A DNA stretch of 64,000 nt from Clostridiales bacterium S5-A14a (GTDB lineage Bacteria > Bacillota > Clostridia > Peptostreptococcales > Anaerovoracaceae): the NCBI GenBank assembly GCA_000758905.1, contig JRNA01000008.1:156542-220541 (forward strand), given 5' to 3'. Under the pieces are notes generated by a model that had not been told where the DNA came from, searched no databases, and saw only the letters and a program-made list of their open reading frames with translations. Shown one piece after another: positions 25,572-34,080 of this stretch. How positions within the stretch are numbered: the stretch's first letter is position 1; every line of letters starts with the position of its first letter. The translations under genes and the position numbers were made by a program.

Positions 25572-26912
25572 ATGTCTAGTGAATTTATATATAAAAAGCG
25601 ACGTCTATCGTCCTTTCAAACTATTATTATAGGTTTTGCAGGAGTAATTTTGCTTGGTGCTTTGTTACTCATGTTACCTATATCTACAAAAGATAGAATA
25701 GTTACTCCATTTAATGAGACTCTGTTTACAGCCACTTCGGCAGTCTGCGTAACAGGACTTGTAGTACAAGATACAGGCAGTTACTGGTCAAGCTTTGGAC
25801 AGAGTATAATCTTGATACTTATTCAAATTGGAGGGCTTGGCGTCGTAACTGTAGCGGCATCTTTTGCACTGCTGTCAGGGAGGAAAATATCTCTTATGCA
25901 AAGAAGCACAATGCAGGATGCTATTTCAGCACCAAAAGTAGGCGGAATAGTCCGCTTGACGCGGTTTATCATTCGCGGAACCTTAATCATTGAATTGATG
26001 GGAGCGCTGGTTATGCTGCCTGTGTTCTGCCACGATTATGGCTCACGTGGTATCTGGATGGCTGTGTTTCACTCAATCTCAGCATTTTGTAATGCAGGCT
26101 TTGATTTACTAGGTGATTCGGACAATTTATATCCCTCTCTTATCCAATATTCATATAACCCTATAATAAATATCACAATAATGGCGTTGATTGTGATTGG
26201 TGGAATTGGCTTTGTGACATGGAGTGATATTTGCGAAAATAAACTAAATTTTCACAGGTATCGAATGCAAAGCAAGGTAATTATTGTTACCACCATATTT
26301 CTAATTGCTTTTGCGACAATCTTCTTTTTCTTTGCGGATTTTAGAAATTTGCCCCTTGGTCAGCGTATACTTGCGTCTTTATTTCAATCGGTAACACCTA
26401 GGACAGCAGGGTTTAATACGGTAAATATTTCCGCAATGACTGGAGCATCACAAGGTTTGATGATTTTGTTAATGCTCATAGGAGGATCACCAGGATCTAC
26501 TGCTGGAGGTATTAAAACTACTACGTTTGCAGTTTTGCTTGCGAATGCAGCGGCAACTTTTAGAAGACGAGAAAGCGCACAATTTTTTGGACGAAGAATA
26601 GATTACACTGCTGTTAATACTGCTACAACAATTCTTACTATGTATCTTGTATTGTTCTTTTGTGGAGCAATTTTTATAAGCACGTATGAAGGGCTTCCAT
26701 TGTCTTCATGTTTATACGAGACTGCATCGGCAGTAGGAACTGTAGGTTTGACACTTGGTATTACACCGAAACTACACATACCTTCGCAGATAGTTCTTAT
26801 CGTGATTATGTATCTAGGAAGAGTCGGGGGTCTTACGTTGATTTATGCAACCCTTTCTGGCACAAGAAACGGTAATTCAAGGATGCCGAAAGAGAAGATT
26901 ACAGTTGGATAG
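25572..26912 (+). CDS. ktrB: KtrB/TrkH-family potassium uptake channel subunit
   Basis: 446 residues with about eight to ten membrane helices and four pore repeats: TSAVCVTGLV, ISAFCNAGFDLLG, VTPRTAGFNT and TASAVGTVGLTLG hold the conserved selectivity-filter glycines. IGGSPGSTAGGIKTTTFAVL follows the third repeat as in KtrB, where it forms the gating loop. It carries K+ (often with Na+) inward. The next gene encodes its cytosolic gating partner. Confidence 0.9.
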   Translation: MSSEFIYKKRRLSSFQTIIIGFAGVILLGALLLMLPISTKDRIVTPFNETLFTATSAVCVTGLVVQDTGSYWSSFGQSIILILIQIGGLGVVTVAASFALLSGRKISLMQRSTMQDAISAPKVGGIVRLTRFIIRGTLIIELMGALVMLPVFCHDYGSRGIWMAVFHSISAFCNAGFDLLGDSDNLYPSLIQYSYNPIINITIMALIVIGGIGFVTWSDICENKLNFHRYRMQSKVIIVTTIFLIAFATIFFFFADFRNLPLGQRILASLFQSVTPRTAGFNTVNISAMTGASQGLMILLMLIGGSPGSTAGGIKTTTFAVLLANAAATFRRRESAQFFGRRIDYTAVNTATTILTMYLVLFFCGAIFISTYEGLPLSSCLYETASAVGTVGLTLGITPKLHIPSQIVLIVIMYLGRVGGLTLIYATLSGTRNGNSRMPKEKITVG

Positions 26913-26930
26913 AAAAGAGGATAATATTTT

Positions 26931-27578
26931 ATGAAAAGTATTTTGTTGATTGGGGTCGGTCGCTTTGGTAGGCATATAGGTATGGAGCTTACTAAACTTG
27001 GTTATCAGGTTATGGCTGTAGATACTAATGAGGAGCGAATCAATGATGTACTTCCTTTTGTGACAAATGCACAGATAGGGGATAGCACAAATGCTGATTT
27101 TTTGCGTTCTTTAGGCATAGGGAATTTTGATGTTTGCTATGTAACGATAAGCGGGAATTTTCAGAATTCACTTGAAACGACATCTCTACTTAAAGAATTA
27201 GGTGCAAAATATGTTGTCTCACGTGCGGAGCGTGATGTACAGGCAAAATTTTTGCTTCGAAACGGAGCGGATAATGTAGTCTATCTGGAAAAACAAATGG
27301 CTAAATGGGCAGCAATAAGATATACGGCTGATCATATTTATGACTATATTGAAATTGATGATCATCACGCTATTTTTGAAGTTCAGGTACCGGATGCATG
27401 GGTTGGAAAGACGATTGGAGAACTAGATATTCGCAGAAAATATGGTATCAATATTCTCGCTATTAAATCTGATGGTGAAAGCAATGTTGAAGTTACACCG
27501 GATATAAAACTCTCAAGGGATGTCACTATATTGGCATTAGGTGAATATAAAGCACTGCAAAAATGTTTCCATATATAA
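26931..27578 (+). CDS. ktrA: KtrA/TrkA-family potassium channel gating subunit
   Basis: 215 residues. RCK-N domain with nucleotide motif LIGVGRFGRHIGMELTKLGY and VDTNEERIND (about 1-135), then an RCK-C domain (about 140-215) with VPDAWVGKTIGELDIRRKYG. It binds ATP/ADP and, in many Firmicutes, cyclic di-AMP at the RCK-C domain, and opens KtrB. It lies 18 bases after ktrB and is followed by a terminator. Confidence 0.92.
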   Translation: MKSILLIGVGRFGRHIGMELTKLGYQVMAVDTNEERINDVLPFVTNAQIGDSTNADFLRSLGIGNFDVCYVTISGNFQNSLETTSLLKELGAKYVVSRAERDVQAKFLLRNGADNVVYLEKQMAKWAAIRYTADHIYDYIEIDDHHAIFEVQVPDAWVGKTIGELDIRRKYGINILAIKSDGESNVEVTPDIKLSRDVTILALGEYKALQKCFHI

Positions 27579-27600
27579 TATTAAACACCATCAAGAATAA

Positions 27601-27627
27601 AAACCGGGAGATTAATCCCGGTTTTTT
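27601..27627 (+). terminator. Intrinsic terminator of the ktr operon
   Basis: AAACCGGGA, loop GATTAA, TCCCGGTTT, then further T residues. Confidence 0.9.
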
Positions 27628-27696
27628 ATAAGAGTAAATGTCCTGACATCTCTCTTTTTATTATTCAGTCTTTATCTTGTAACCAATGAAGTGAAT

Positions 27697-28122
27697 TTAA
27701 TTTTTTTGACGCTTTCTTGCATATATTTTAGCATAATTTGGATATAATTCTCCAAGCATTGTACATACTATAGCTTCGAGTGGCAGCAAGCACTGGTAAT
27801 CTCCAAATCTGCCACAAGATAAATCAATTAAGATAAATATAGCCATAAGTATGATGCTTGCAATTGCAGATTTTGTATTTATATTCATAAATGGTTTCTT
27901 TGTAATCTCTGAGCGAATGATGAAATAAACAAAAGGAATACCAAATACAATAATAAAAAATAATATTATGTTAGCAGTATATTTTTCAACATTGTCTGGG
28001 AAGCATATAAAGTACAAATATACTAGCATAATAAGCAAATCAAGTGCTATAAATATCTTATTTTTATTCATTTTCGTTATTTCAACCAATACTGATAGGT
28101 TGTCTCCTTTATAGTGACTCAT
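27697..28122 (-). CDS. Small membrane protein of unknown function
   Basis: About 141 residues from the ATG at 28122; the start is uncertain because no ribosome site precedes it, and the ATG at 28071 (124 residues, MNKNKIFIALDLL) fits a membrane protein better. Four hydrophobic segments are visible: ALDLLIMLVYLYFICF, ANIILFFIIVFGIPFVYFII, AIASIILMAIFILIDL and LLPLEAIVCTMLGEL. The end KIYARKRQKN is basic. No family recognised. It lies in an AT-rich stretch with two other small membrane genes on the same strand. Confidence 0.55.
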   Translation of the reverse strand: MSHYKGDNLSVLVEITKMNKNKIFIALDLLIMLVYLYFICFPDNVEKYTANIILFFIIVFGIPFVYFIIRSEITKKPFMNINTKSAIASIILMAIFILIDLSCGRFGDYQCLLPLEAIVCTMLGELYPNYAKIYARKRQKN

Positions 28123-28184
28123 CACAAATTATAAGTATGAAAACAAAGCCAGTGAGGCTCGAATGTTTTATATTTATACTTAGA

Positions 28185-28349
28185 TTAAGTTGAAATTTTT
28201 ATATACAAAACTATGAAAACAACAATTGGTAATATGTATAAAAATCCCCATTTGTTGTGATTTTTTATGTCGTATATCATCCTAAATAAAAATATGACAC
28301 AGCATAAGGCATAGCCTATTACGATATATGTTAATTCTGAAGCATTCAT
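28185..28349 (-). CDS. 54-residue membrane peptide
   Basis: ATG at 28349 with GGGAGA 11 bases upstream. The product begins MNASELTYIVIGYALCCVIF and has two hydrophobic segments (about 7-23 and 36-50) split by a charged RMIYDIKNHNKW stretch. Family not recognised. The layout resembles immunity or small-toxin membrane peptides, but there is no specific evidence. Confidence 0.5.
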   Translation of the reverse strand: MNASELTYIVIGYALCCVIFLFRMIYDIKNHNKWGFLYILPIVVFIVLYIKIST

Positions 28350-28457
28350 GATAATTTTATTCTCCCAAAGCCTCGTATATTTTTATCATCTTACCAATGA
28401 AGATGTTTATGCATAACCCATCGGATCAACCTCCATTAAATATAAATCACTATTATC

Positions 28458-28472
28458 TTATAATTATTATAA
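28458..28472. promoter_or_regulatory. Exact PerR-box sequence
   Basis: TTATAAT-T-ATTATAA equals the 7-1-7 consensus known for B. subtilis PerR. A poorer copy, TTATAATTATTCTAT, lies at 28551-28565. The surroundings (28350-28643) are extremely AT-rich and hold no larger gene, only possible mini-ORFs on the minus strand. Confidence 0.4.
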
Positions 28473-28643
28473 TTCGCTCAAAATAAAAATGCAAGCATAA
28501 TCTTTCAAAAAAGTGAAATAATTTTCAAAATATTTTTAAAAAGCGAAAAATTATAATTATTCTATGAGGACAGAGATTGATCACCACATATATCAATAGA
28601 TAAATACTATAGCTTTAATGAAAATGCTTATTCTAATAATTAA

Positions 28644-28832
28644 TTATTTCCTATTTTTATATCTGAAGTAAGTTAAGGTAAGGATAATTAGCAAAAGAGA
28701 TATTTGTGAGGTTATACTTAAAATAGAGATATACATATATTTCACATGACGATATACACAAATTATATATGCCACCCAAGAAAATAAAGTTAATAATACT
28801 AAGAATAAAAGTATTTTAGATTGTCTATTCAT
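28644..28832 (-). CDS. 62-residue membrane protein
   Basis: Start ATG at 28832 with GGTGG about 9 bases upstream. Two hydrophobic segments (ILLFLVLLTLFSWVAYII and ISILSITSQISLLLIILTL) and a basic tail YFRYKNRK. No family recognised. It lies between the aldolase terminator and the PerR-box region. Confidence 0.5.
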   Translation of the reverse strand: MNRQSKILLFLVLLTLFSWVAYIICVYRHVKYMYISILSITSQISLLLIILTLTYFRYKNRK

Positions 28833-28856
28833 AAATTTTACCACCAATATTTAAAT

Positions 28857-28896
28857 TAAAAATATAGATGCTATCCGTTCAGTGTTGAATAGCATC
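28857..28896 (-). terminator. Terminator of the aldolase gene
   Basis: On the minus strand GATGCTAT (28896-28889) pairs perfectly with ATAGCATC (28874-28867), then TATATTTTTA. It lies about 95 bases beyond the aldolase stop. Confidence 0.6.
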
Positions 28897-28989
28897 CATG
28901 AGTTTCATAATATATTTGCACTTAAAACTTTTATATTTTGATAATCGTTAAGCACTTATATAGATTGCATAGTTGAAAACCTAGCTAAG

Positions 28990-29919
28990 TTATTTTTTGT
29001 TTGAAGCATTCAATACGTCACGTATTTTGTGCTGAACCATTCTCTTAATGGCTTCTCTTCCAGGACCTAGATATTTACGAGGGTCAAACACATCTGGCTG
29101 CTCTATAAAAACTCTCCTGATTTCAGCTGTCATAGCAAGTCTTAAGTCTGTGTCGATATTAACCTTGCAAACACCGTGTTTAACGGCTTCTCTGATCATT
29201 TCTTCAGGTACGCCCTGTGCGCCTGGTATTTTGCCGCCGAATTCATTACATCTATCTACGAACTCTTTGAGAACTGTTGACGCACCATGTAGAACAAGAG
29301 GTGTATCAGGAATGAGCTTGTGAATTGCCTTAAGTCTTTCAAAATCCAGATAAGGATCGCCTTTGAATTTATATGCTCCATGGCTTGTACCAATTGCAAT
29401 TGCAAGTGAATCCACACCTGTTCTCTCAACAAATTCTGCGGCTTCATCAGGATCTGTAAATGTTGCCGAACGAGCATCTACATTGATGTTATCCTCAATT
29501 CCTGCTAATTTTCCAAGTTCAGCTTCTACAACAACGCCATGTGCATGAGCATATTCAACTACTTCTTTTGTAAGAGCGATATTCTCCTCAAATGGGTGCT
29601 TTGAACCGTCTATCATTACAGATGTGAATCCATCATCGACACACTGTTTGCATATTTCAAAATCCTCGCCGTGGTCTAGGTGAAGGCAAACGTCTACGCC
29701 GGTATCCTCAATAGCTGCTTCAACAAGGTGTCTAAGATAAGGTGCCTTTGCATACTTCCTTGCACCGGCAGACACCTGCAAAATAAGCGGAGCGTTTTCC
29801 TCGCCCGCAGCTTCTACTATACCCTGTATAATTTCCATGTTGTTGACATTGAATGCTCCAATTGCATAATCAGATTTCAGTGCTTTGCGGAACATTTCCT
29901 CACTTGTAATTAATGCCAT
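28990..29919 (-). CDS. fba: Class II fructose-1,6-bisphosphate aldolase
   Basis: 309 residues from the ATG at 29919, which has AAGGAGG upstream; the open frame extends 9 codons further without a ribosome site. YAIGAFNVNNMEIIQGIVEA, HLDHGEDFEICKQCVDDGF (zinc and catalytic residues), VEAELGKLAGIED, GTSHGAYKF (zinc His), LVLHGAST and VNIDTDLRLAM are class II signatures. The zinc enzyme splits fructose bisphosphate into two triose phosphates. The presence of one class II enzyme is typical for Firmicutes. Confidence 0.95.
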   Translation of the reverse strand: MALITSEEMFRKALKSDYAIGAFNVNNMEIIQGIVEAAGEENAPLILQVSAGARKYAKAPYLRHLVEAAIEDTGVDVCLHLDHGEDFEICKQCVDDGFTSVMIDGSKHPFEENIALTKEVVEYAHAHGVVVEAELGKLAGIEDNINVDARSATFTDPDEAAEFVERTGVDSLAIAIGTSHGAYKFKGDPYLDFERLKAIHKLIPDTPLVLHGASTVLKEFVDRCNEFGGKIPGAQGVPEEMIREAVKHGVCKVNIDTDLRLAMTAEIRRVFIEQPDVFDPRKYLGPGREAIKRMVQHKIRDVLNASNKK

Positions 29920-30034
29920 TTTTTCCTCCTTGTCTCTTAACAGCATAATTTTATTTCATAATTCGCACACAAAATAGTTGCGATTTCAGACAAATTATAT
30001 TTAATACCAGGCTAATTAATAAAATTTATTGATA

Positions 30035-30544
30035 TTACTGGCAAACAATTTTAGCAATATCTGACTTAGATGAACCCGCCGGGATGGTAAAGTTACCAGC
30101 CTTGATAGCATTAGGGTCGATCCCAGCGCTGCTGCATGTTGAAATGAAATCATCGTATGAATTAAAATAGCCCAGACTCACAAGACTTTCTGTAGCTTCA
30201 ATGGCAGAGCCTGATTGAACAGAAATGTTTGCTTCTTCTTTGGTTACACCGTCACGATAAACCTTTGATGAGCTTTCGCCGCTGTCATCTTTATCTGCAC
30301 CTGAATCAGAGTTCTCTTTTTCGGATTTAGTCGCTTTAGAATCAGTATTTTTAGCCTTGTCCTTCGATTTGGTCATTTCTGAAGACTCACTTGCAGATTT
30401 AACTTTTTCGTCGTCAACAAGAGTTGACGGATAGTCCGCAATCGCCTCAAAACGCCAAAATATTACAAGAGCTGCAATTAGTAAAATCACTAACGCAACC
30501 AAAATATCACTTTTATCATATATGAATTCTCTTAAGTGCTTCAT
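30035..30544 (-). CDS. Single-span membrane protein with a YceG/LysM-like C-terminal segment
   Basis: 169 residues from the ATG at 30544, preceded by AGGGGGTAG. The N-terminus (KHLREFIYDKSD) is cytoplasmic, then one membrane helix (about 14-33, ILVALVILLIAALVIF). A long Ser/Lys/Asp/Glu-rich low-complexity linker follows (about 50-105). The last 60 residues, with SGSAIEATESLVSLGYF, GIDPNAIKAGNFTIPAG and SSKSDIAKIV, read like the small substrate-binding module at the start of MltG/YceG transglycosylases. The catalytic domain is missing, so it is probably a wall-associated adaptor or a relic. Confidence 0.55.
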   Translation of the reverse strand: MKHLREFIYDKSDILVALVILLIAALVIFWRFEAIADYPSTLVDDEKVKSASESSEMTKSKDKAKNTDSKATKSEKENSDSGADKDDSGESSSKVYRDGVTKEEANISVQSGSAIEATESLVSLGYFNSYDDFISTCSSAGIDPNAIKAGNFTIPAGSSKSDIAKIVCQ

Positions 30545-30660
30545 GCTACCCCCTGTATTTTCCAATTTCTAATATAAATTTAACACAAAACCAAAAAAAT
30601 CTCAATATATTCAGAGTTTTATATGTTTTAAATTTCCAATTCTTATTAACATAGTGTATA

Positions 30661-31641
30661 ATGGAAAGCGTGAAAAATATAGAAGTAAAGCCTGATGATG
30701 CAGGACAAAGGCTGGATCGATTCCTGCGCAAATATTTGCCAAAGTCATCCCTTTCCGGAATTTACAAATTAATTCGAAAGGATGTTAAGGTCAATGGGAA
30801 AAGATCAAAGATAGATACATTCCTTAAAGAGGGAGACTTGATAACACTCTATTTGCCAGATGAGAAGATAGAGGAACTTTCTGTAAGCAAAAAAATCAGA
30901 AATATAGACAGGACATTTAGAATTATCTATGAAGATGAGAATGTGCTCATAGTTTTTAAGCCTTCAGGAATTCTCACGCACGGCGATGCAAAAGAAAAGA
31001 AAAATCACTTAACCAATCAGGTGATTTCGTATTTAATTGAAACGGGGAGCTATAACCCAAGACTTTCAAGCACCTTTTCACCATCACCTTCGAACAGATT
31101 AGATAGAAATACATCAGGGCTAGTTGTATTTGGGAAGAAGGCTGATTCTCTACGGAGATTGAATCAAATTTTTAAGAGCCGCGATATTGAAAAGTTTTAT
31201 CTGTCAATTTGCCATGGAATCATTGAAAAATCCCTAGATTTGCATGGCTATATGGAAAAGACAGAACTAAATGGCAAAATAAGGACATGTATAACAGAAA
31301 CGAAAAACCACAAGAATAAAGCTATCCATACCCAGGTTGTTCCACAAAAATATGGAGAGTATGAAGGCAAGAAATACACCCTGGCCGAGGTCAGATTGTT
31401 GACGGGCAGAATGCATCAGATTAGAGCTCACCTATCATACATAGGGCATCCCATTGCAGGTGATTCCAAGTATGGCGGCACTGAAATTATTGGGCTTGGC
31501 ATAAGGAACCAAATGCTTTGTGCAAATAAAATTATTTTTCCACAATTTTTTGATGATGATGTACTAGCTAATCTCAGCGGAAAAACGTTTGAAACTGAGC
31601 CGGATCAATGTTTTGTGAAGGCTGTAAATAATATATTTTAA
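30661..31641 (+). CDS. RluA-family rRNA/tRNA pseudouridine synthase
   Basis: 326 residues. An S4 RNA-binding domain (GQRLDRFLRKYLPK, SGIYKLIRKDVKVNGKRSKI, GDLITLY; about 10-75) precedes the catalytic domain with SNRLDRNTSGLVVFGKKADS (catalytic Asp in the RLDRxTSG motif) and LLTGRMHQIRAHLSYIGHPI. It converts uridine to pseudouridine; the exact target site cannot be read from sequence. A TATAAT sequence overlaps the ATG (30657-30662), so either the true start is the GTG at 30670 or the promoter lies elsewhere. Confidence 0.88.
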   Translation: MESVKNIEVKPDDAGQRLDRFLRKYLPKSSLSGIYKLIRKDVKVNGKRSKIDTFLKEGDLITLYLPDEKIEELSVSKKIRNIDRTFRIIYEDENVLIVFKPSGILTHGDAKEKKNHLTNQVISYLIETGSYNPRLSSTFSPSPSNRLDRNTSGLVVFGKKADSLRRLNQIFKSRDIEKFYLSICHGIIEKSLDLHGYMEKTELNGKIRTCITETKNHKNKAIHTQVVPQKYGEYEGKKYTLAEVRLLTGRMHQIRAHLSYIGHPIAGDSKYGGTEIIGLGIRNQMLCANKIIFPQFFDDDVLANLSGKTFETEPDQCFVKAVNNIF

Positions 31642-31655
31642 GGGGATATACAAAA

Positions 31656-32297
31656 GTGACAGAGGCAAATACAAATTTAAATATCGATACTGAAGAAATT
31701 GAAAAAGCTGAATCATGTGAAAATGAAGTAAAAGAGTCGCAAGTAAAGCCTAATATCAGACGAGGAAATGAGATAAAGGACTGGGTTAAGAGCATAATAA
31801 TTGCAGCCTTTATTGCTGTTTTGTTGATGCAGCTCATAGTGCCAACGGTTGTGCGAGAGCATTCTATGGAGCCTAGTTTTTACGGAGGAGACTACCTGAT
31901 AGTGGGAAAAATCAATTATAAGCTTACGGATCCTAAGCGGGGTGATGTCATTATTTTCAAATCTGATATACCGATGAATCCAGGCGAGCCAAGCCAAAGC
32001 AAGAAACTTTTGATTAAGAGAATCATAGGATTGCCGGGAGATGTCATAAACATTTCAGATGGTGAGGTGTCGATAAATGGAAAGGTTATAGACGAGCCAT
32101 ACATTAACGAGGGAGGCACCCCAGGAGACGTCGTAAATTATGTTGTTCCGAAAGACAACTATTTTGTTATGGGAGACAATAGGACGGTGAGTATAGACAG
32201 CAGGCGAAACGAGGTAGGGCCGGTACAGAAAGACAGAATTGTGGGCAAGGCTCTGATCAGGCTATATCCTTTCAACAAAATAGGATTGATTAAGTAA
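31656..32297 (+). CDS. Signal peptidase I (first copy)
   Basis: 213 residues, GTG start with AAGGGG upstream. An acidic 45-residue cytoplasmic segment precedes one membrane helix (about 48-66). Box B EHSMEPSFYGGDYLIV carries the catalytic Ser, box D LLIKRIIGLPGDVI the catalytic Lys, and box E GDNRTVSIDSR the conserved Asn/Asp. It removes signal peptides from exported proteins. It lies 14 bases after the pseudouridine synthase gene. Confidence 0.93.
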   Translation: MTEANTNLNIDTEEIEKAESCENEVKESQVKPNIRRGNEIKDWVKSIIIAAFIAVLLMQLIVPTVVREHSMEPSFYGGDYLIVGKINYKLTDPKRGDVIIFKSDIPMNPGEPSQSKKLLIKRIIGLPGDVINISDGEVSINGKVIDEPYINEGGTPGDVVNYVVPKDNYFVMGDNRTVSIDSRRNEVGPVQKDRIVGKALIRLYPFNKIGLIK

Positions 32298-32366
32298 TCA
32301 TTCCGCATCGAATTTTGACATTTGAAAAGGTTTGCTCGAGTTTGATTTTTGAAGGTGGGTATTAAC

Positions 32367-32888
32367 GTGAAAACGATTATTAAGGAGTTTGCAATTGCTG
32401 CAGCAGTAAGTTTTATAATAATGCAGTTCATTCGCCCTGTGACGATAATGGGGAGGTCTATGGAGCCAACTCTAAGTTCTGGTGATAGAGCTTTTGTGAG
32501 TCTGGTTGCTTACAAGAGGACAACACCTGAGCGAGGAGATATTGTTGTTTTTAAATCCAGGCTGAAGGATGCTAGTGGCAAAAGTAAAACTTTAATTAAG
32601 AGAGTTGTTGCGCTTCCAGGAGAGAAAATCAGGATTGAAGAGGGCAGAATTATTGTGGATGGCAAGGAACTCGTTGACAATGTGAGCCTTGAAGGTATGG
32701 AAGGCTACAATATGAGCGAGAGAATAGTGGATAATGGATGCTATTTTTGCATCGGAGACAATAGACTGCATAGTACCGATAGTAGGTCCTTGGATGTAGG
32801 AACCGTTCCTATCAAGAAAATTTTGGGAAGGGTAGTTTACAGATATTTCCCTCTCGAAAAAATGGCGGCAATTAAGACTATGGTTTAA
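32367..32888 (+). CDS. Signal peptidase I (second copy)
   Basis: 173 residues from the GTG at 32367, with GGTGGG 8 bases upstream; a TTG at 32349 precedes that site. N-terminal membrane helix (about 5-22), GRSMEPTLSSGDRAFV (catalytic Ser), TLIKRVVALPGEKI (catalytic Lys) and GDNRLHSTDSRSLDVGTV. It is shorter than the first copy, lacking the acidic N-terminal extension, and is clearly diverged from it, so the tandem pair is old. smpB begins 4 bases after its stop. Confidence 0.92.
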   Translation: MKTIIKEFAIAAAVSFIIMQFIRPVTIMGRSMEPTLSSGDRAFVSLVAYKRTTPERGDIVVFKSRLKDASGKSKTLIKRVVALPGEKIRIEEGRIIVDGKELVDNVSLEGMEGYNMSERIVDNGCYFCIGDNRLHSTDSRSLDVGTVPIKKILGRVVYRYFPLEKMAAIKTMV

Positions 32889-32891
32889 AAA

Positions 32892-33341
32892 ATGAAGGTA
32901 ATAGCAAATAATAAAAAAGCAAGACATGAATATTTTATTGATGAGGTTTATGAGGCGGGCCTTGTTTTGACTGGCACCGAAATCAAATCAATTAGAAATG
33001 GCAAGGTCAGCATTAAGGAAGCTTATGCAAAAATAATAGATGGCGAGGTCCTGATTCTTGGGATGAATATCAGCCCATATGAGCAGGGTAATAGGTTCAA
33101 TGTTGACCCGCTTAGGCCCAGGAAACTTCTTCTGCATAGACGTGAGATTAACAAATTAATTGGGAAAATGAAAATCGGGGGTGTCACCCTCATTCCTCTA
33201 AGGATTTATTTAAACGATAGAGGTAGAGCTAAGATAGAAATTGCGGTTGCGAGGGGCAAGAAACTCTACGACAAAAGAGATTCGATTGCAAAGCGTGACA
33301 CAGAGAGAAAGATGCAGCGGGCTATGAAAAAGCAGGTATAG
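32892..33341 (+). CDS. smpB: tmRNA-binding protein SmpB
   Basis: 149 residues. [69 protein letters not shown] and the basic tail [18 protein letters not shown] are diagnostic. It brings tmRNA to stalled ribosomes. There is no ribosome site, so translation is likely coupled to the signal peptidase gene 3 bases upstream. No ssrA gene is visible after it. Confidence 0.96.
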   Translation: MKVIANNKKARHEYFIDEVYEAGLVLTGTEIKSIRNGKVSIKEAYAKIIDGEVLILGMNISPYEQGNRFNVDPLRPRKLLLHRREINKLIGKMKIGGVTLIPLRIYLNDRGRAKIEIAVARGKKLYDKRDSIAKRDTERKMQRAMKKQV

Positions 33342-33363
33342 GCTTTATTCTAAATAATAAACT

Positions 33364-33403
33364 AAAAACGGCAAACTCAATTTGTGAGCAAGCCGTTTTT
33401 TTA
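33364..33403. terminator. Bidirectional terminator between smpB and the purine operon
   Basis: AAAAACGGC (33364-33372) and GCCGTTTTT (33392-33400), with inner CTCA/TGAG pairing; T runs occur on both strands. Confidence 0.85.
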
Positions 33404-33460
33404 TTTTTTTCTGCAAAATTTAAATTCACACAGTAATGTATCGAGGATAATCTTTATAAT

Positions 33461-34015
33461 TTATTCCTTAATACTACCGTCAATGTTAAAGAGAGGAAGT
33501 TCCTCAAGGTACGTAATATCCTCTCTTTTTGCGGCATCTCCCTCAGCTAGAACGCACATACGTCCAACTATTTTGCCGTCAAGTTTCTCAACCAGCGATT
33601 CAAGTGAAGCTAGGCTGTGACCAGTGCTTATAACGTCATCAACTATAAGTACACGCCTTCCGCTGAGAAGTTTTTGCTCTCTTCGCCCAAGATACAATGT
33701 TTGAATGTAGTCTGAGGTTATAGACTTAACCTCTGTTTTTACAACATCTGCCATGTATAGTTTGGTTTTCTTCCTCGCAACAACGTAGTCATCAATCTCG
33801 GCCTGTCTTGCCATTTCATATGCAAGCGGAATTCCCTTTGACTCAGCAGTTAGAATAACATCAAACTCAGGCGCACGCTCTAGCAAAGCAGCTGCAGTGG
33901 CCTTTGTGATCTCAACATCGCTGAAGAGAATAAACGCTGCAATAGCGGTGTCGTCAGAAACAGAGAAGAGTTCAAGTTCTCGGGTTAGTCCGCAGATTTG
34001 AATTTCATAATACAT
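33461..34015 (-). CDS. Purine phosphoribosyltransferase (adenine/xanthine type)
   Basis: 184 residues, AAGGAGAT before the ATG. DVILTAESKGIPLAYEMARQ, VVARKKTKLYM and the PRPP loop RRVLIVDDVISTGHSL (about 122-137) define a type I phosphoribosyltransferase of the Apt/Xpt group. It converts a free purine base and PRPP to the nucleotide. The purine permease of the NCS2 family lies just upstream on the same strand, so the two form a base-salvage unit. Which base is used cannot be decided. Confidence 0.82.
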   Translation of the reverse strand: MYYEIQICGLTRELELFSVSDDTAIAAFILFSDVEITKATAAALLERAPEFDVILTAESKGIPLAYEMARQAEIDDYVVARKKTKLYMADVVKTEVKSITSDYIQTLYLGRREQKLLSGRRVLIVDDVISTGHSLASLESLVEKLDGKIVGRMCVLAEGDAAKREDITYLEELPLFNIDGSIKE

Positions 34016-34080
34016 TTATTTATCTCCTTATATTCATGAATTCTTAAAATCATGAACAAAATAGTTTTCTTGGATTTCAG

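Noticed and set aside
33342..33460. Search for tmRNA (ssrA) behind smpB
   Set aside because: Only a terminator is present; no tRNA-like ends or tag reading frame seen.
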